Source: DAOTXK01 sp034435395
GTDB taxonomy: Bacteria > Chloroflexota > Anaerolineae > Aggregatilineales > Ch27
DNA: 14,313 nucleotides
Assembly: GCA_034435395.1 (NCBI GenBank)
Contig: DAOTXK010000137.1
Location: 1 to 14,313, forward strand
Direction of reading: 5' to 3'
A model generated the notes under the pieces. The model was given only the letters and a program-made list of their open reading frames with translations. It was not told where the DNA came from and did not search any database. The position numbers were made by a program, and so were the translations under genes. This document shows positions 1-6,569 of the stretch, piece after piece (position 1 is the stretch's first letter; the number at the start of each line of letters is the position of its first letter).

Positions 1-2
1 GC

Positions 3-1487
3 TTCTTCCTGTGGCGCATGATGCGGACGGCGCGCATCGGTCAGGACCAGGCGCTCAGTTTTGGCCGCAGCCGGGCGCGCGTCTCACGGGATATGGAACG
101 CCCCACCGTCACCTTCGACGACGTGGCCGGCGCGGACGAGGCCAAGCAGGAATTGCAGGAAATCGTCGAATTTCTGAAAGAACCGGATAAGTTCATCCAA
201 CTCGGCGCGCGCATCCCCAAAGGCGTGCTGATGGTCGGCCCGCCCGGCACAGGTAAGACGTTATTGGCCCGCGCTGTGGCCGGGGAAGCTGGCGTGCCGT
301 TTTTCAGCATCTCCGGCTCCGAATTCGTGGAGATGTTCGTCGGCGTGGGGGCCAGTCGGGTGCGCGATCTGTTTGATCGCGCCAAAAAGGAGGCTCCGGC
401 CATCGTCTTCGTCGACGAGATCGACGCCGTAGGCCGCCAGCGCGGCACTGGCCTGGGCGGCGGCCATGACGAGCGTGAACAGACCCTCAACCAGATTCTG
501 ACCGAGATGGACGGCTTTGAGCGGGACACCAACGTCATCATCATCGCCGCCACCAACCGCCCGGATGTGCTCGACCCGGCCCTGCTGCGTCCAGGCCGTT
601 TTGACCGCAAGGTCACGCTCGACCGACCCGACGTCAAAGGGCGCGAAGCCATCCTCAGAGTCCACAGCAAGGGCAAGCCGCTGGCTTCCGACGTGAGTCT
701 GGAATCACTGGCCAAACTGACGCCGGGCTTCGCCGGGGCCGATCTCGAGAACCTGGTGAATGAGGCGGCCATCCTCGCCGCCCGCCGCAACAAAAAAACC
801 ATCGGTATGCGCGAATTCCAGGAAGCGATGGAGCGGATCATCGCCGGGCCGGAGCGCCGCAGCCGCGTGATCACGCCCAAGGAACGTCAGATCGTCGCCT
901 ATCACGAAGCCGGCCATGCCGTGGTGATGCACCACCTGCCGGAGGCCGATCCGGTGCACAAGATCACCATCATCCCCCGCGGGCAGGCAGGCGGCTACAC
1001 CATGAGTCTACCGAAAGAAGACTCCATGCTGGTCAGCCGGGAGAAATTCGAGGATACGATTGTGGGTTTGCTGGGTGGACGGGCTGCCGAAGATATCATT
1101 TTCAATCGGATCACCACCGGGGCCGCCAACGACCTGGAGCAGGCCACCCAGATCGCGCGGGCCATGGTCACCCGCTACGGCATGAGCGAGAAGCTCGGCC
1201 TGCGCACCTTTGGGGAACAGCACGGCAACATCTTCCTGGGACGTGACCTGATGGAACAGCGCAACTACAGCGAGGAAGCCGCCGTCCAGATCGACAACGA
1301 AGTCCGCCGCATCCTGGATCACGCCTATCATCGGGCCAAGACCATCCTGCAGGATAACCGCGACAAGCTCGTCCGCCTGAGCGAAATGCTGTTGGAGCGG
1401 GAAACGGTTGACCGGGAGGAGTTTGAAGCGCTCATGAACGAGAACGCTGAACTGGCCGGTATCGACAAGGCCCCCATTGTCGCCTGA
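3..1487 (+). CDS. ftsH: ATP-dependent zinc metalloprotease FtsH (5'-truncated by the window edge)
   Basis: FtsH is a membrane-anchored AAA+ protease that degrades misassembled membrane proteins and some soluble regulators. The frame is open from base 3 and reads FFLWR before the first ATG at 18. FFLWR looks like the end of the second membrane helix, so the true start and both N-terminal helices lie outside the window and the ATG at 18 is not the start. Counting from that ATG, Walker A GPPGTGKT is at residues 74-81, Walker B with DEID at 133-136, the second region of homology with its arginine fingers at about 172-196, the zinc site HEAGH at 296-300, and the probable third zinc ligand D372 in TGAAND. 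These are all the residues expected of an active enzyme. The C-terminus ends soon after the protease domain with no long tail. The next gene is convergent, so ftsH is last in its transcript. Family assignment is certain. Confidence 0.97.
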   Translation, partial: FFLWRMMRTARIGQDQALSFGRSRARVSRDMERPTVTFDDVAGADEAKQELQEIVEFLKEPDKFIQLGARIPKGVLMVGPPGTGKTLLARAVAGEAGVPFFSISGSEFVEMFVGVGASRVRDLFDRAKKEAPAIVFVDEIDAVGRQRGTGLGGGHDEREQTLNQILTEMDGFERDTNVIIIAATNRPDVLDPALLRPGRFDRKVTLDRPDVKGREAILRVHSKGKPLASDVSLESLAKLTPGFAGADLENLVNEAAILAARRNKKTIGMREFQEAMERIIAGPERRSRVITPKERQIVAYHEAGHAVVMHHLPEADPVHKITIIPRGQAGGYTMSLPKEDSMLVSREKFEDTIVGLLGGRAAEDIIFNRITTGAANDLEQATQIARAMVTRYGMSEKLGLRTFGEQHGNIFLGRDLMEQRNYSEEAAVQIDNEVRRILDHAYHRAKTILQDNRDKLVRLSEMLLERETVDREEFEALMNENAELAGIDKAPIVA

Positions 1488-1510
1488 GTAACACCTGCCA
1501 TACAAACGCG

Positions 1511-1554
1511 CCGCCCGCCGGATGGACGCTGCTGCCACCCAAACAGGCGGGCGG
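1511..1554. terminator. Possible ftsH terminator hairpin
   Basis: A perfect 9-bp GC-only inverted repeat (CCGCCCGCC at 1511-1519, GGCGGGCGG at 1546-1554) encloses a 26-base loop. It lies 23 bases after the ftsH stop, between two convergent genes, where a terminator is expected. No run of T follows on either strand and the loop is long, so a factor-independent terminator is only one reading. The rest of 1488-1680 shows no other feature. Confidence 0.25.
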
Positions 1555-1680
1555 ATATTGGAGAAGATTATGCGCCGAACCGGTCACCAGACCAGGGCGG
1601 GAGACCTGATGACTGCGGCGATGCCACCAGGGACGGCGAAGCGGCCCAACCAGTTCGGACGACGAGGGCCTGCCTATAGC

Positions 1681-2133
1681 CTAATATGGCGCACGGACGA
1701 AACGCACCACAATCCGCACACGCCCCAGCTCAAGCTCATCACCATCCCGCAGGCGATACGGCTGATGCGGCTCCAACTGAAAACCGTTGATACGCGTCCC
1801 ATTGGTGCTGCCCAGGTCATGGACGTAAAGCGCTTTGTCCCCTTGCGTGATGGCCACATGCCGCCGTGACACGCCGTTCTCCTGGCCACCGTAGGGCGTC
1901 AGGTCCAGATCAGGATGGAAATCCGCCAGCGGATCGACGCGACCGAGCACGATCTGGTCCCGCACTTCCATGCCCACGGTGGTCTGGTTATCGCCGCCGA
2001 TCTGCATCAACAGCCGCCAGGGCGGATTGAGCAACCCTGTCTTTGGACTATCGCGCTCCGGCATGGGTGGGCGTCGTGCGTCGCCCAGAAGTGAAGTTTC
2101 GCGTTTCATGGGTTTCTGCGTCCAAACTAACAT
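1681..2133 (-). CDS. FHA-domain protein (phosphothreonine-binding)
   Basis: A 150-residue protein made of a basic, probably disordered N-terminal stretch (about residues 1-40) and one forkhead-associated domain (about 40-148). The FHA signature residues are all present: G64-R65 after the first strands, SRRH at 89-92, DLGSTNGT at 106-113 and N116-G117, then the DGDELELG strand. FHA domains bind phosphothreonine peptides, usually on Ser/Thr-kinase substrates, and the key Arg, Ser and Asn are kept, so binding is expected. No signal peptide or membrane helix is visible, so it is probably cytosolic. No kinase or phosphatase gene lies nearby, and the partner cannot be told. The start at 2133 has only a G-rich weak ribosome site. 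A second ATG at 2109 would remove eight residues without touching the domain. It is convergent with ftsH and divergent from the lipoprotein gene. Confidence 0.88.
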   Translation of the reverse strand: MLVWTQKPMKRETSLLGDARRPPMPERDSPKTGLLNPPWRLLMQIGGDNQTTVGMEVRDQIVLGRVDPLADFHPDLDLTPYGGQENGVSRRHVAITQGDKALYVHDLGSTNGTRINGFQLEPHQPYRLRDGDELELGRVRIVVRFVRAPY

Positions 2134-2190
2134 TACTGGGCCCCCGGCGAGTGTGTTGAGAACGTGAGTGAACCTTTAAATTACATTCAT

Positions 2191-2218
2191 ACTATACCAA
2201 GTTTGGTGCTGAATACAA
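2191..2218 (-). promoter_or_regulatory. Extended -10 promoter of the FHA gene
   Basis: On the minus strand TTGTAT (2213-2218) is followed after 16 bases by TATAGT (2191-2196). A TG lies one base before the -10, giving the extended form TGGTATAGT. The -10 matches five of six consensus bases and the -35 only three. Transcription would begin near 2184, about 50 bases ahead of the start codon. The stretch is clearly AT-rich against the GC-rich genes on both sides. Confidence 0.5.
2196..2207. promoter_or_regulatory. Palindrome in the FHA promoter spacer, possible operator
   Basis: ACCAAGTTTGGT is a 5+5 inverted repeat with a 2-base centre. It falls in the -10/-35 spacer of the minus-strand FHA promoter and upstream of the divergent lipoprotein gene. 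That is a common place for a repressor site. One short palindrome in AT-rich DNA can arise by chance, and no second copy was found in the window. Confidence 0.2.
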
Positions 2219-2300
2219 GTAGTCGGTGTGTACTAAATTGCCTGTCGCCCACGCTCAACACCCTTATTTTATCATCTTCGGCGGCCCCATAACAAGACCG

Positions 2301-3632
2301 ATGACCGCTCGCCCGCCCACGTTATCGATCGTCTGGATGCTGGTGGCGACCCTGTGTCTGGCCGGATGCAGCGCGTTGGCCGCCCCGCTGCCGGATGCCC
2401 GCGCCTCCGGCACCTGGAGCGCCGGCCTGCCGGTGGGCGAAGCCTATCACCTGGGAGCGCCGGCGGTGGGCCTTGACCGGGAAGGCTGGGTGGTGGTCTG
2501 GGCTGACGGCGCGGCGCTGTTTTTCCGTCGGGTCAGCCCTGACGGCGTTCTCAGCACCCCCCAGCCGCTTCCCCTGGACGCCCGCACGCCCTGGAATCCG
2601 GTCCTGCTGCCCGCCTCGGCACATGGCTGGCACCTGCTCTGGCAGGACCTCGATCGGTTTGGCGATGCCCAGTTGTTCAGCGCCCGGCTGGACGCGGCTG
2701 GCACAGTGATCCGGGGTCCCCTCACCGTCAGCCATACGTCCGCTGGCGTTGTCGCCGCTGCGCCCGGCGGTGGAAACGGCGTCATCCTTGTCTGGGCGGA
2801 GGCGCAACCCCGTCCCAGCCTCTACGGCCAGCGTCTCGACTCCCAGGGCCGCCCGGTTGCCGGACCGCCCACCCTGATCGCCCATAACGCGGGATGGCCC
2901 GCGCTGGCCCAGACCGGGGACGGCCAGTGGCTGCTGAGCTGGCTGGCCCTGCCCGATTCGCCCCATGACGTGCCCAGCGATCGGATCGCCACCGTGCGCA
3001 TCACGAACAGCCCTCTCCCCTGGGAAGGCGACGCCGATCCGGTGATTGTGGGACGGATCGACCTGTCCGATCCGGTTGAGTACCTGGAGACCGTGCCACT
3101 GGGCCTGGACGGGACGTATGGTTACCTGTTTGTCAGCCGTCGCAGCGCCGCGACCCTGCTGCCCCGGACCGATGTCCTGGTATTCTCCCTGAGCGCGGAG
3201 GCAGCTCCCCCGCCGCACCCGCTCATCGAGAGCGTCAGCCTCCCGGCGACGCTGCCGCCCGACACGCCCGCTGAACGGACGACCGGTTATAACACCGGGG
3301 GGGCGATCCCGCTGATGGCCGGGCCACCTGTCGGCGACGAAACGGCAGTGCCGGTGGGATGGCCGATGCCCGTGCGCGGCCAGTCGGAGGTGCTGGCGGT
3401 GGCGTTCGAAGCTGGGGGGAAGCCCGTCGTTGGCTATTTCCAGGACGGGGCGCTGGTGGGCTATCAGCCGATAGCCGGCGGGCGGGCGTTGGGGGCGCTG
3501 GGGCTGTGGGCCGACCGTGACCGGCATCTGACCATAGCCTGGGCGGAGCAACCCGCCGACAACAGCGGCCCGGCCATCCTCCACTTGAGCAGCACGCGCG
3601 CCAAATTATCGAAGGGATCGGCCCAGGATTGA
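2301..3632 (+). CDS. Exported lipoprotein, putative beta-propeller
   Basis: I do not recognise a named family. From the ATG at 2301 the protein has 443 residues. A typical lipoprotein signal peptide comes first: a short N-terminus, a hydrophobic stretch (about residues 8-20) and the lipobox LAGC with the lipidated cysteine at 23. The body holds recurring beta-strand motifs centred on Trp: WVVVWAD (63-69), HLLWQD (111-116), VILVWAEA (161-168), WLLSWLAL (210-217) and TIAWAE near 411-416. Their spacing of about 45-50 residues over the first four suggests blades of a propeller, possibly for binding or a structural role outside the membrane. An upstream GTG at 2226 in the same frame would place charged and unrelated residues before the signal peptide, so 2301 is preferred even though its ribosome site is weak. 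No catalytic motif was seen. Confidence 0.8.
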   Translation: MTARPPTLSIVWMLVATLCLAGCSALAAPLPDARASGTWSAGLPVGEAYHLGAPAVGLDREGWVVVWADGAALFFRRVSPDGVLSTPQPLPLDARTPWNPVLLPASAHGWHLLWQDLDRFGDAQLFSARLDAAGTVIRGPLTVSHTSAGVVAAAPGGGNGVILVWAEAQPRPSLYGQRLDSQGRPVAGPPTLIAHNAGWPALAQTGDGQWLLSWLALPDSPHDVPSDRIATVRITNSPLPWEGDADPVIVGRIDLSDPVEYLETVPLGLDGTYGYLFVSRRSAATLLPRTDVLVFSLSAEAAPPPHPLIESVSLPATLPPDTPAERTTGYNTGGAIPLMAGPPVGDETAVPVGWPMPVRGQSEVLAVAFEAGGKPVVGYFQDGALVGYQPIAGGRALGALGLWADRDRHLTIAWAEQPADNSGPAILHLSSTRAKLSKGSAQD

Positions 3633-3657
3633 TCGCCTCAGGCGCTTATGCTACACT
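3629..3657 (+). promoter_or_regulatory. Extended -10 promoter of the PfkB-family kinase gene
   Basis: TTGATC (3629-3634), a 17-base spacer and TACACT (3652-3657), with TG one base before the -10 (TGCTACACT). The -35 contains the TGA stop of the lipoprotein gene (3630-3632). The kinase is therefore probably transcribed separately, although read-through from upstream remains possible. Transcription would start near 3664, about 60 bases before the chosen start codon. Confidence 0.5.
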
Positions 3658-3712
3658 CCCCCCAATGCCATGTCCGGTCATCATGCAGCCACGGCAACCC
3701 GCGGGTGGCGTC

Positions 3713-3717
3713 AGGAG
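3713..3717 (+). promoter_or_regulatory. Ribosome binding site fixing the kinase start
   Basis: AGGAG lies 8 bases before the ATG at 3726. This selects 3726 over the upstream in-frame ATG at 3648. That earlier ATG lies inside the putative -10 element and would add 26 residues with no family resemblance. Confidence 0.7.
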
Positions 3718-3725
3718 CAGCCCGA

Positions 3726-4667
3726 ATGGACCACTACGAAGACAAACATGTGCTCGTCGTCGGCTCGGCGGGCATTGATGTCAAAGGCCGCCCGGACTGC
3801 CCGCTCACTGCTGGCACGTCCACGCCAGGGCGGATCCGTAGCAGCGTGGGCGGCGTGGCGCGGAACATCGCCGAGAACCTGGCCCGCTTGGAAGTTCCTA
3901 CCGTCCTCCTGTCGGCGGTCGGCGACGACGATTCGGGGCGGCGGGTGTTGGATCGCTGTCACGCGGCAGGCATTGACACCAGCCACGTCCTGGTCGTGCC
4001 GGAAGCGCGCACCGGTCACTACATGGCTGTCCTGACGCCAGACGGCCAGCTGGACATCGCCATCAGCGACTATGCCATCACCAGCCAGATCGGCGCGGAT
4101 TATCTCAACGCCCGCAAGGCGTTATTCACCGGCGCGGCGATGGTTGTCATCGACGCCAATCTGGAAGACGGGGCGCTCAAGGCGCTGTTCCGCCTGGCCC
4201 GACGGTTTAAGGTGCCCGTCTGCGCCGATCCGACCGCGGCCTCGCTGGCTGGCCGTCTGCTGCCCTACCTGCATCGTATTTACCTGATCACGCCCAATCT
4301 GGCCGAAGCAGCCGTGTTATGTGAGGAACCGATGCCCGTCCCCGACGCTGAGCTGGCGTTGGGCGCCGCGCAAAAGCTGCTGGAGCGCGGCGTGCGCATC
4401 GCCGTGGTCACGCTGGGCGTGAACGGGCTGGTTTATGCCAGCGGGACCGACCGGGGTCACATCCCGGCCATCCGCACCGAGATCAGGGATGAAACCGGCG
4501 CGGGCGACGCGCTGACTGCGGGCGCGATCTTCGGCCTGCTCAACGAAGTGCCGCTCGACGAAGCAATGCGGCTGGGCGTCTCCGCCGCCTCGCTGACGCT
4601 GCAATCTCGGGAGACGGTCGTCCCCAACCTCAGTCTGGAACTGCTCTACGACCAGCTGGTGATCTGA
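3726..4667 (+). CDS. PfkB-family (ribokinase-like) kinase, closest to pseudouridine kinase
   Basis: A 313-residue sugar or nucleoside kinase, the usual length for the family. The first PfkB signature is GGVARNIAENLARL (42-55). The second is DETGAGDALTAG (255-266), with D261 as the catalytic base and the GAG turn as the anion hole. The opening residues GSAGIDVKGRP (13-23), the TPG turn before the glycines and LLSAVG (61-66) resemble, from memory, E. coli pseudouridine kinase more than ribokinase or fructokinase, so phosphorylation of pseudouridine is the best guess. The usual partner, pseudouridine-5'-phosphate glycosidase, is not in the window, so the substrate is unproved and other nucleosides or sugars are possible. 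It has its own promoter and ends 13 bases from a convergent gene, so it is probably transcribed alone. Cytosolic. Confidence 0.9.
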   Translation: MDHYEDKHVLVVGSAGIDVKGRPDCPLTAGTSTPGRIRSSVGGVARNIAENLARLEVPTVLLSAVGDDDSGRRVLDRCHAAGIDTSHVLVVPEARTGHYMAVLTPDGQLDIAISDYAITSQIGADYLNARKALFTGAAMVVIDANLEDGALKALFRLARRFKVPVCADPTAASLAGRLLPYLHRIYLITPNLAEAAVLCEEPMPVPDAELALGAAQKLLERGVRIAVVTLGVNGLVYASGTDRGHIPAIRTEIRDETGAGDALTAGAIFGLLNEVPLDEAMRLGVSAASLTLQSRETVVPNLSLELLYDQLVI

Positions 4668-4680
4668 CTGGCCGCGCTGG

Positions 4681-6300
4681 CTACTGGCCGAGCAGGGACA
4701 GATTACCCTCTCCCAGGATGAACTCCAGGATCATGGTGTTGACCAGCGTTTCCACCGGGGCGCGGTCATCGGTGAACACGACCGTCGTGGGGTGGATGGG
4801 CACGATCGATTCATAGGCCAGCGCCAGCGTTTCCCGCAGCAGCGGATGCGCGTCCGGCGGCAGACCCGCCAGATTGGCGGCCAGATTATCCGCTGTTGTG
4901 GGGCGCAACGTCCCCGCCAGCACCGTGTTGAACGAATAGGGCACGTCGATGGCGTGCACCGTGGGAAATACTTCCAGCATCGTCGCCGTCATGGCGTCCA
5001 CCAGGCGACGGTCGGTCGCGGCCCGCCCGACATTGATCATCACCACGCCGTCCGGCGCGAGTTTGTCCCGCACTTCCCGGAAGAATTCCACCGTGGTCAG
5101 GTGCCAGGGGATGTAGGGCACCCGGTAGGCGTCCACCGCGATCAGGTCGTAGCCGCCCTCCAGACGGGCCAGCGCATAACGCCCATCGTCCACGATCACG
5201 TGGAGATTGGGCATGGTCATGCCGAAATACCGCCGACCGGCGTCGACGATCCCCGGATCGATCTCGATGCCGTCAATCTGGATCGGGCCGTAGACCGCCG
5301 TGTGCTGCCGGGCAATGGTGCCCCCCGCCAGCCCGATCACGGCGATGCGGTCGATATTCCGCAGCCCGTAAGGCGGCGGGTTGAAGTACGGGGCAGCCAG
5401 GAACATATCCCAGGTCGCGCCGGTTTTTAACACATCCGGATGGTAGACCGAGTGAACCCCCTGCCCTTCATTCAGCAGCAGCAGGCGGGTACCCGGCGGC
5501 TGCCGCGACACCACCATCCCTTCGGCCACCTCCACCACCTGGACATAGTTGTAAGGCGTCTCCGCTTCATACACCAGGGCAGTGCCGGCCGGTGCTGGCT
5601 TGACCGGGCCGCGAATGCCCAGCACCAGCGCCCCCCCCAGCATCAACGGCATCCATCCATAACGGAGCCCCTGGCGTGGAGACAGCCGGCACAGCCCTGC
5701 CAGCGCTATGATCAGCAGCGCACCGGCGAAAACGCCGAAGGTCCAGGCGGTGCCAATCGCCGGTATCAGGACCAGCACCGGCCCAAACGTCCCCAGGATG
5801 CTGCCCAGCGTGGACAGCGCATACACCCGTCCGGCAGAACCACCAGCAGTGTCGGTATCCGCCACAACCAGCCGGACCACAAACGGCGACACACAGCCGA
5901 GCAACGTCACCGGGACGGCGAACAGAATCGCTACCGTGACGGCCACGATGCCCAGCAGGGCGATATCCAGGCTGGCGAGGGAAAAGGCGGCAATCATGAT
6001 CAGCAACAGCGGGCGGACCAGCACCGGCAACAGCCCGGCGGTGAAGGAGGCCCAGGCCAGCAGACGGAAAAAAGCCTCCGGGTGAGGGGCGCGGTCGGCC
6101 AGCCACCCGCCCAGGAAATAGCCCCCTGTCAGATATAGCAGCACCAGCGTGATCACCGCCGCCCAGACCACATCCGAAGTCCCCAACGCCACGCCGATCA
6201 GGCGCGTGGTGGCCATCTCCACACCCAACGTCGTCATGCCCGCCATGAAGGCAGCCAGATACAGCCCCCAGGGGGGCAGACGACGCGAAGGGCCACTCAT
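4681..6300 (-). CDS. Membrane protein fused to a spermidine-synthase-type domain
   Basis: A 539-residue two-part protein. Residues about 11-230 hold roughly eight hydrophobic segments, with the E28/R33 pair in the first helix typical of the 'fused MFS/spermidine synthase' group. Residues about 240-525 form a Rossmann-type aminopropyltransferase/methyltransferase fold: nucleotide-binding loop GLAGGTIAR (323-331), acidic strand end IEIDP (345-349), DDGRYAL (371-377), the Asp at the putative catalytic position in AVDAY (D390), and the late motif TDDRAPVE (510-517). True spermidine synthases are soluble and about 280 residues long, so spermidine synthesis cannot be assumed; the group's substrate is mostly unknown. 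AGAGG lies about 8 bases before the ATG at 6300. A good promoter sits at 6387-6415 on the same strand. The gene is divergent from the LysM gene and convergent with the kinase. Confidence 0.88.
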   Translation of the reverse strand: MSGPSRRLPPWGLYLAAFMAGMTTLGVEMATTRLIGVALGTSDVVWAAVITLVLLYLTGGYFLGGWLADRAPHPEAFFRLLAWASFTAGLLPVLVRPLLLIMIAAFSLASLDIALLGIVAVTVAILFAVPVTLLGCVSPFVVRLVVADTDTAGGSAGRVYALSTLGSILGTFGPVLVLIPAIGTAWTFGVFAGALLIIALAGLCRLSPRQGLRYGWMPLMLGGALVLGIRGPVKPAPAGTALVYEAETPYNYVQVVEVAEGMVVSRQPPGTRLLLLNEGQGVHSVYHPDVLKTGATWDMFLAAPYFNPPPYGLRNIDRIAVIGLAGGTIARQHTAVYGPIQIDGIEIDPGIVDAGRRYFGMTMPNLHVIVDDGRYALARLEGGYDLIAVDAYRVPYIPWHLTTVEFFREVRDKLAPDGVVMINVGRAATDRRLVDAMTATMLEVFPTVHAIDVPYSFNTVLAGTLRPTTADNLAANLAGLPPDAHPLLRETLALAYESIVPIHPTTVVFTDDRAPVETLVNTMILEFILGEGNLSLLGQ

Positions 6301-6386
6301 GCTGTTTATCCTCTGGATGGACAGGTCCGGGCCATCTGCCTGGCGATATCTGCTGCGGCCTGGCCCGGCGCATAACCTGAAGACAT

Positions 6387-6415
6387 ACCATACTCCCCCG
6401 CCCGACCGCTGGCAA
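6387..6415 (-). promoter_or_regulatory. Promoter of the membrane-fused spermidine-synthase-like gene
   Basis: On the minus strand TTGCCA (6410-6415) is followed after exactly 17 bases by TATGGT (6387-6392). The -35 matches five of six consensus bases and the -10 four of six. Transcription would start near 6380, about 80 bases before the ATG at 6300. The same two hexamers at the same spacing occur on the opposite strand at 6481-6509. Confidence 0.5.
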
Positions 6416-6480
6416 ACCAGAGAGGCGACCGATCAGCCCATGGCCTCCATAGACGTTGGCTGAATGGTATTCCCCTCCGC

Positions 6481-6509
6481 TTGCCAACTGCCAGGAATAC
6501 GGCTATGGT
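6481..6509 (+). promoter_or_regulatory. Promoter of the LysM-glycosyltransferase operon
   Basis: TTGCCA (6481-6486), a 17-base spacer and TATGGT (6504-6509). Transcription would start near 6516, giving a leader of about 55 bases before the ATG at 6570. The hexamers equal those of the divergent promoter at 6387-6415. The transcript probably covers both the LysM gene and the glycosyltransferase gene. Confidence 0.5.
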
Positions 6510-6559
6510 GTACACTACACATACCCGCTATTGCTACTGACAGATCGAGCTGAGACCCT

Positions 6560-6563
6560 GGAG
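6560..6563 (+). promoter_or_regulatory. Ribosome binding site fixing the LysM gene start
   Basis: GGAG lies 6 bases before the ATG at 6570. This choice gives a clean N-terminal signal peptide. The alternative TTG at 6456 lies upstream of the putative promoter and would add 38 residues unlike a leader. Confidence 0.6.
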
Positions 6564-6569
6564 CATATT

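Noticed and set aside
2226..2300. GTG at 2226 as start of the lipoprotein
   Set aside because: It would put 25 residues before a good lipoprotein signal peptide that begins cleanly at the ATG 2301.
2322..3584. A 420-codon open frame on the minus strand over the lipoprotein gene
   Set aside because: It mirrors the plus-strand gene in GC-rich DNA. Its translation has no signal, domain or ordered motif, while the plus-strand frame has a lipobox and repeated strands.
4668..4690. Repeated ACTGGCCG between the convergent kinase and spermidine-synthase-like genes
   Set aside because: The copies are direct, not inverted, so they cannot form a hairpin, and are short enough for chance.
6456..6569. 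TTG at 6456 as start of the LysM protein
   Set aside because: It lies upstream of the likely promoter; the ATG at 6570 has a ribosome site and a proper signal peptide.
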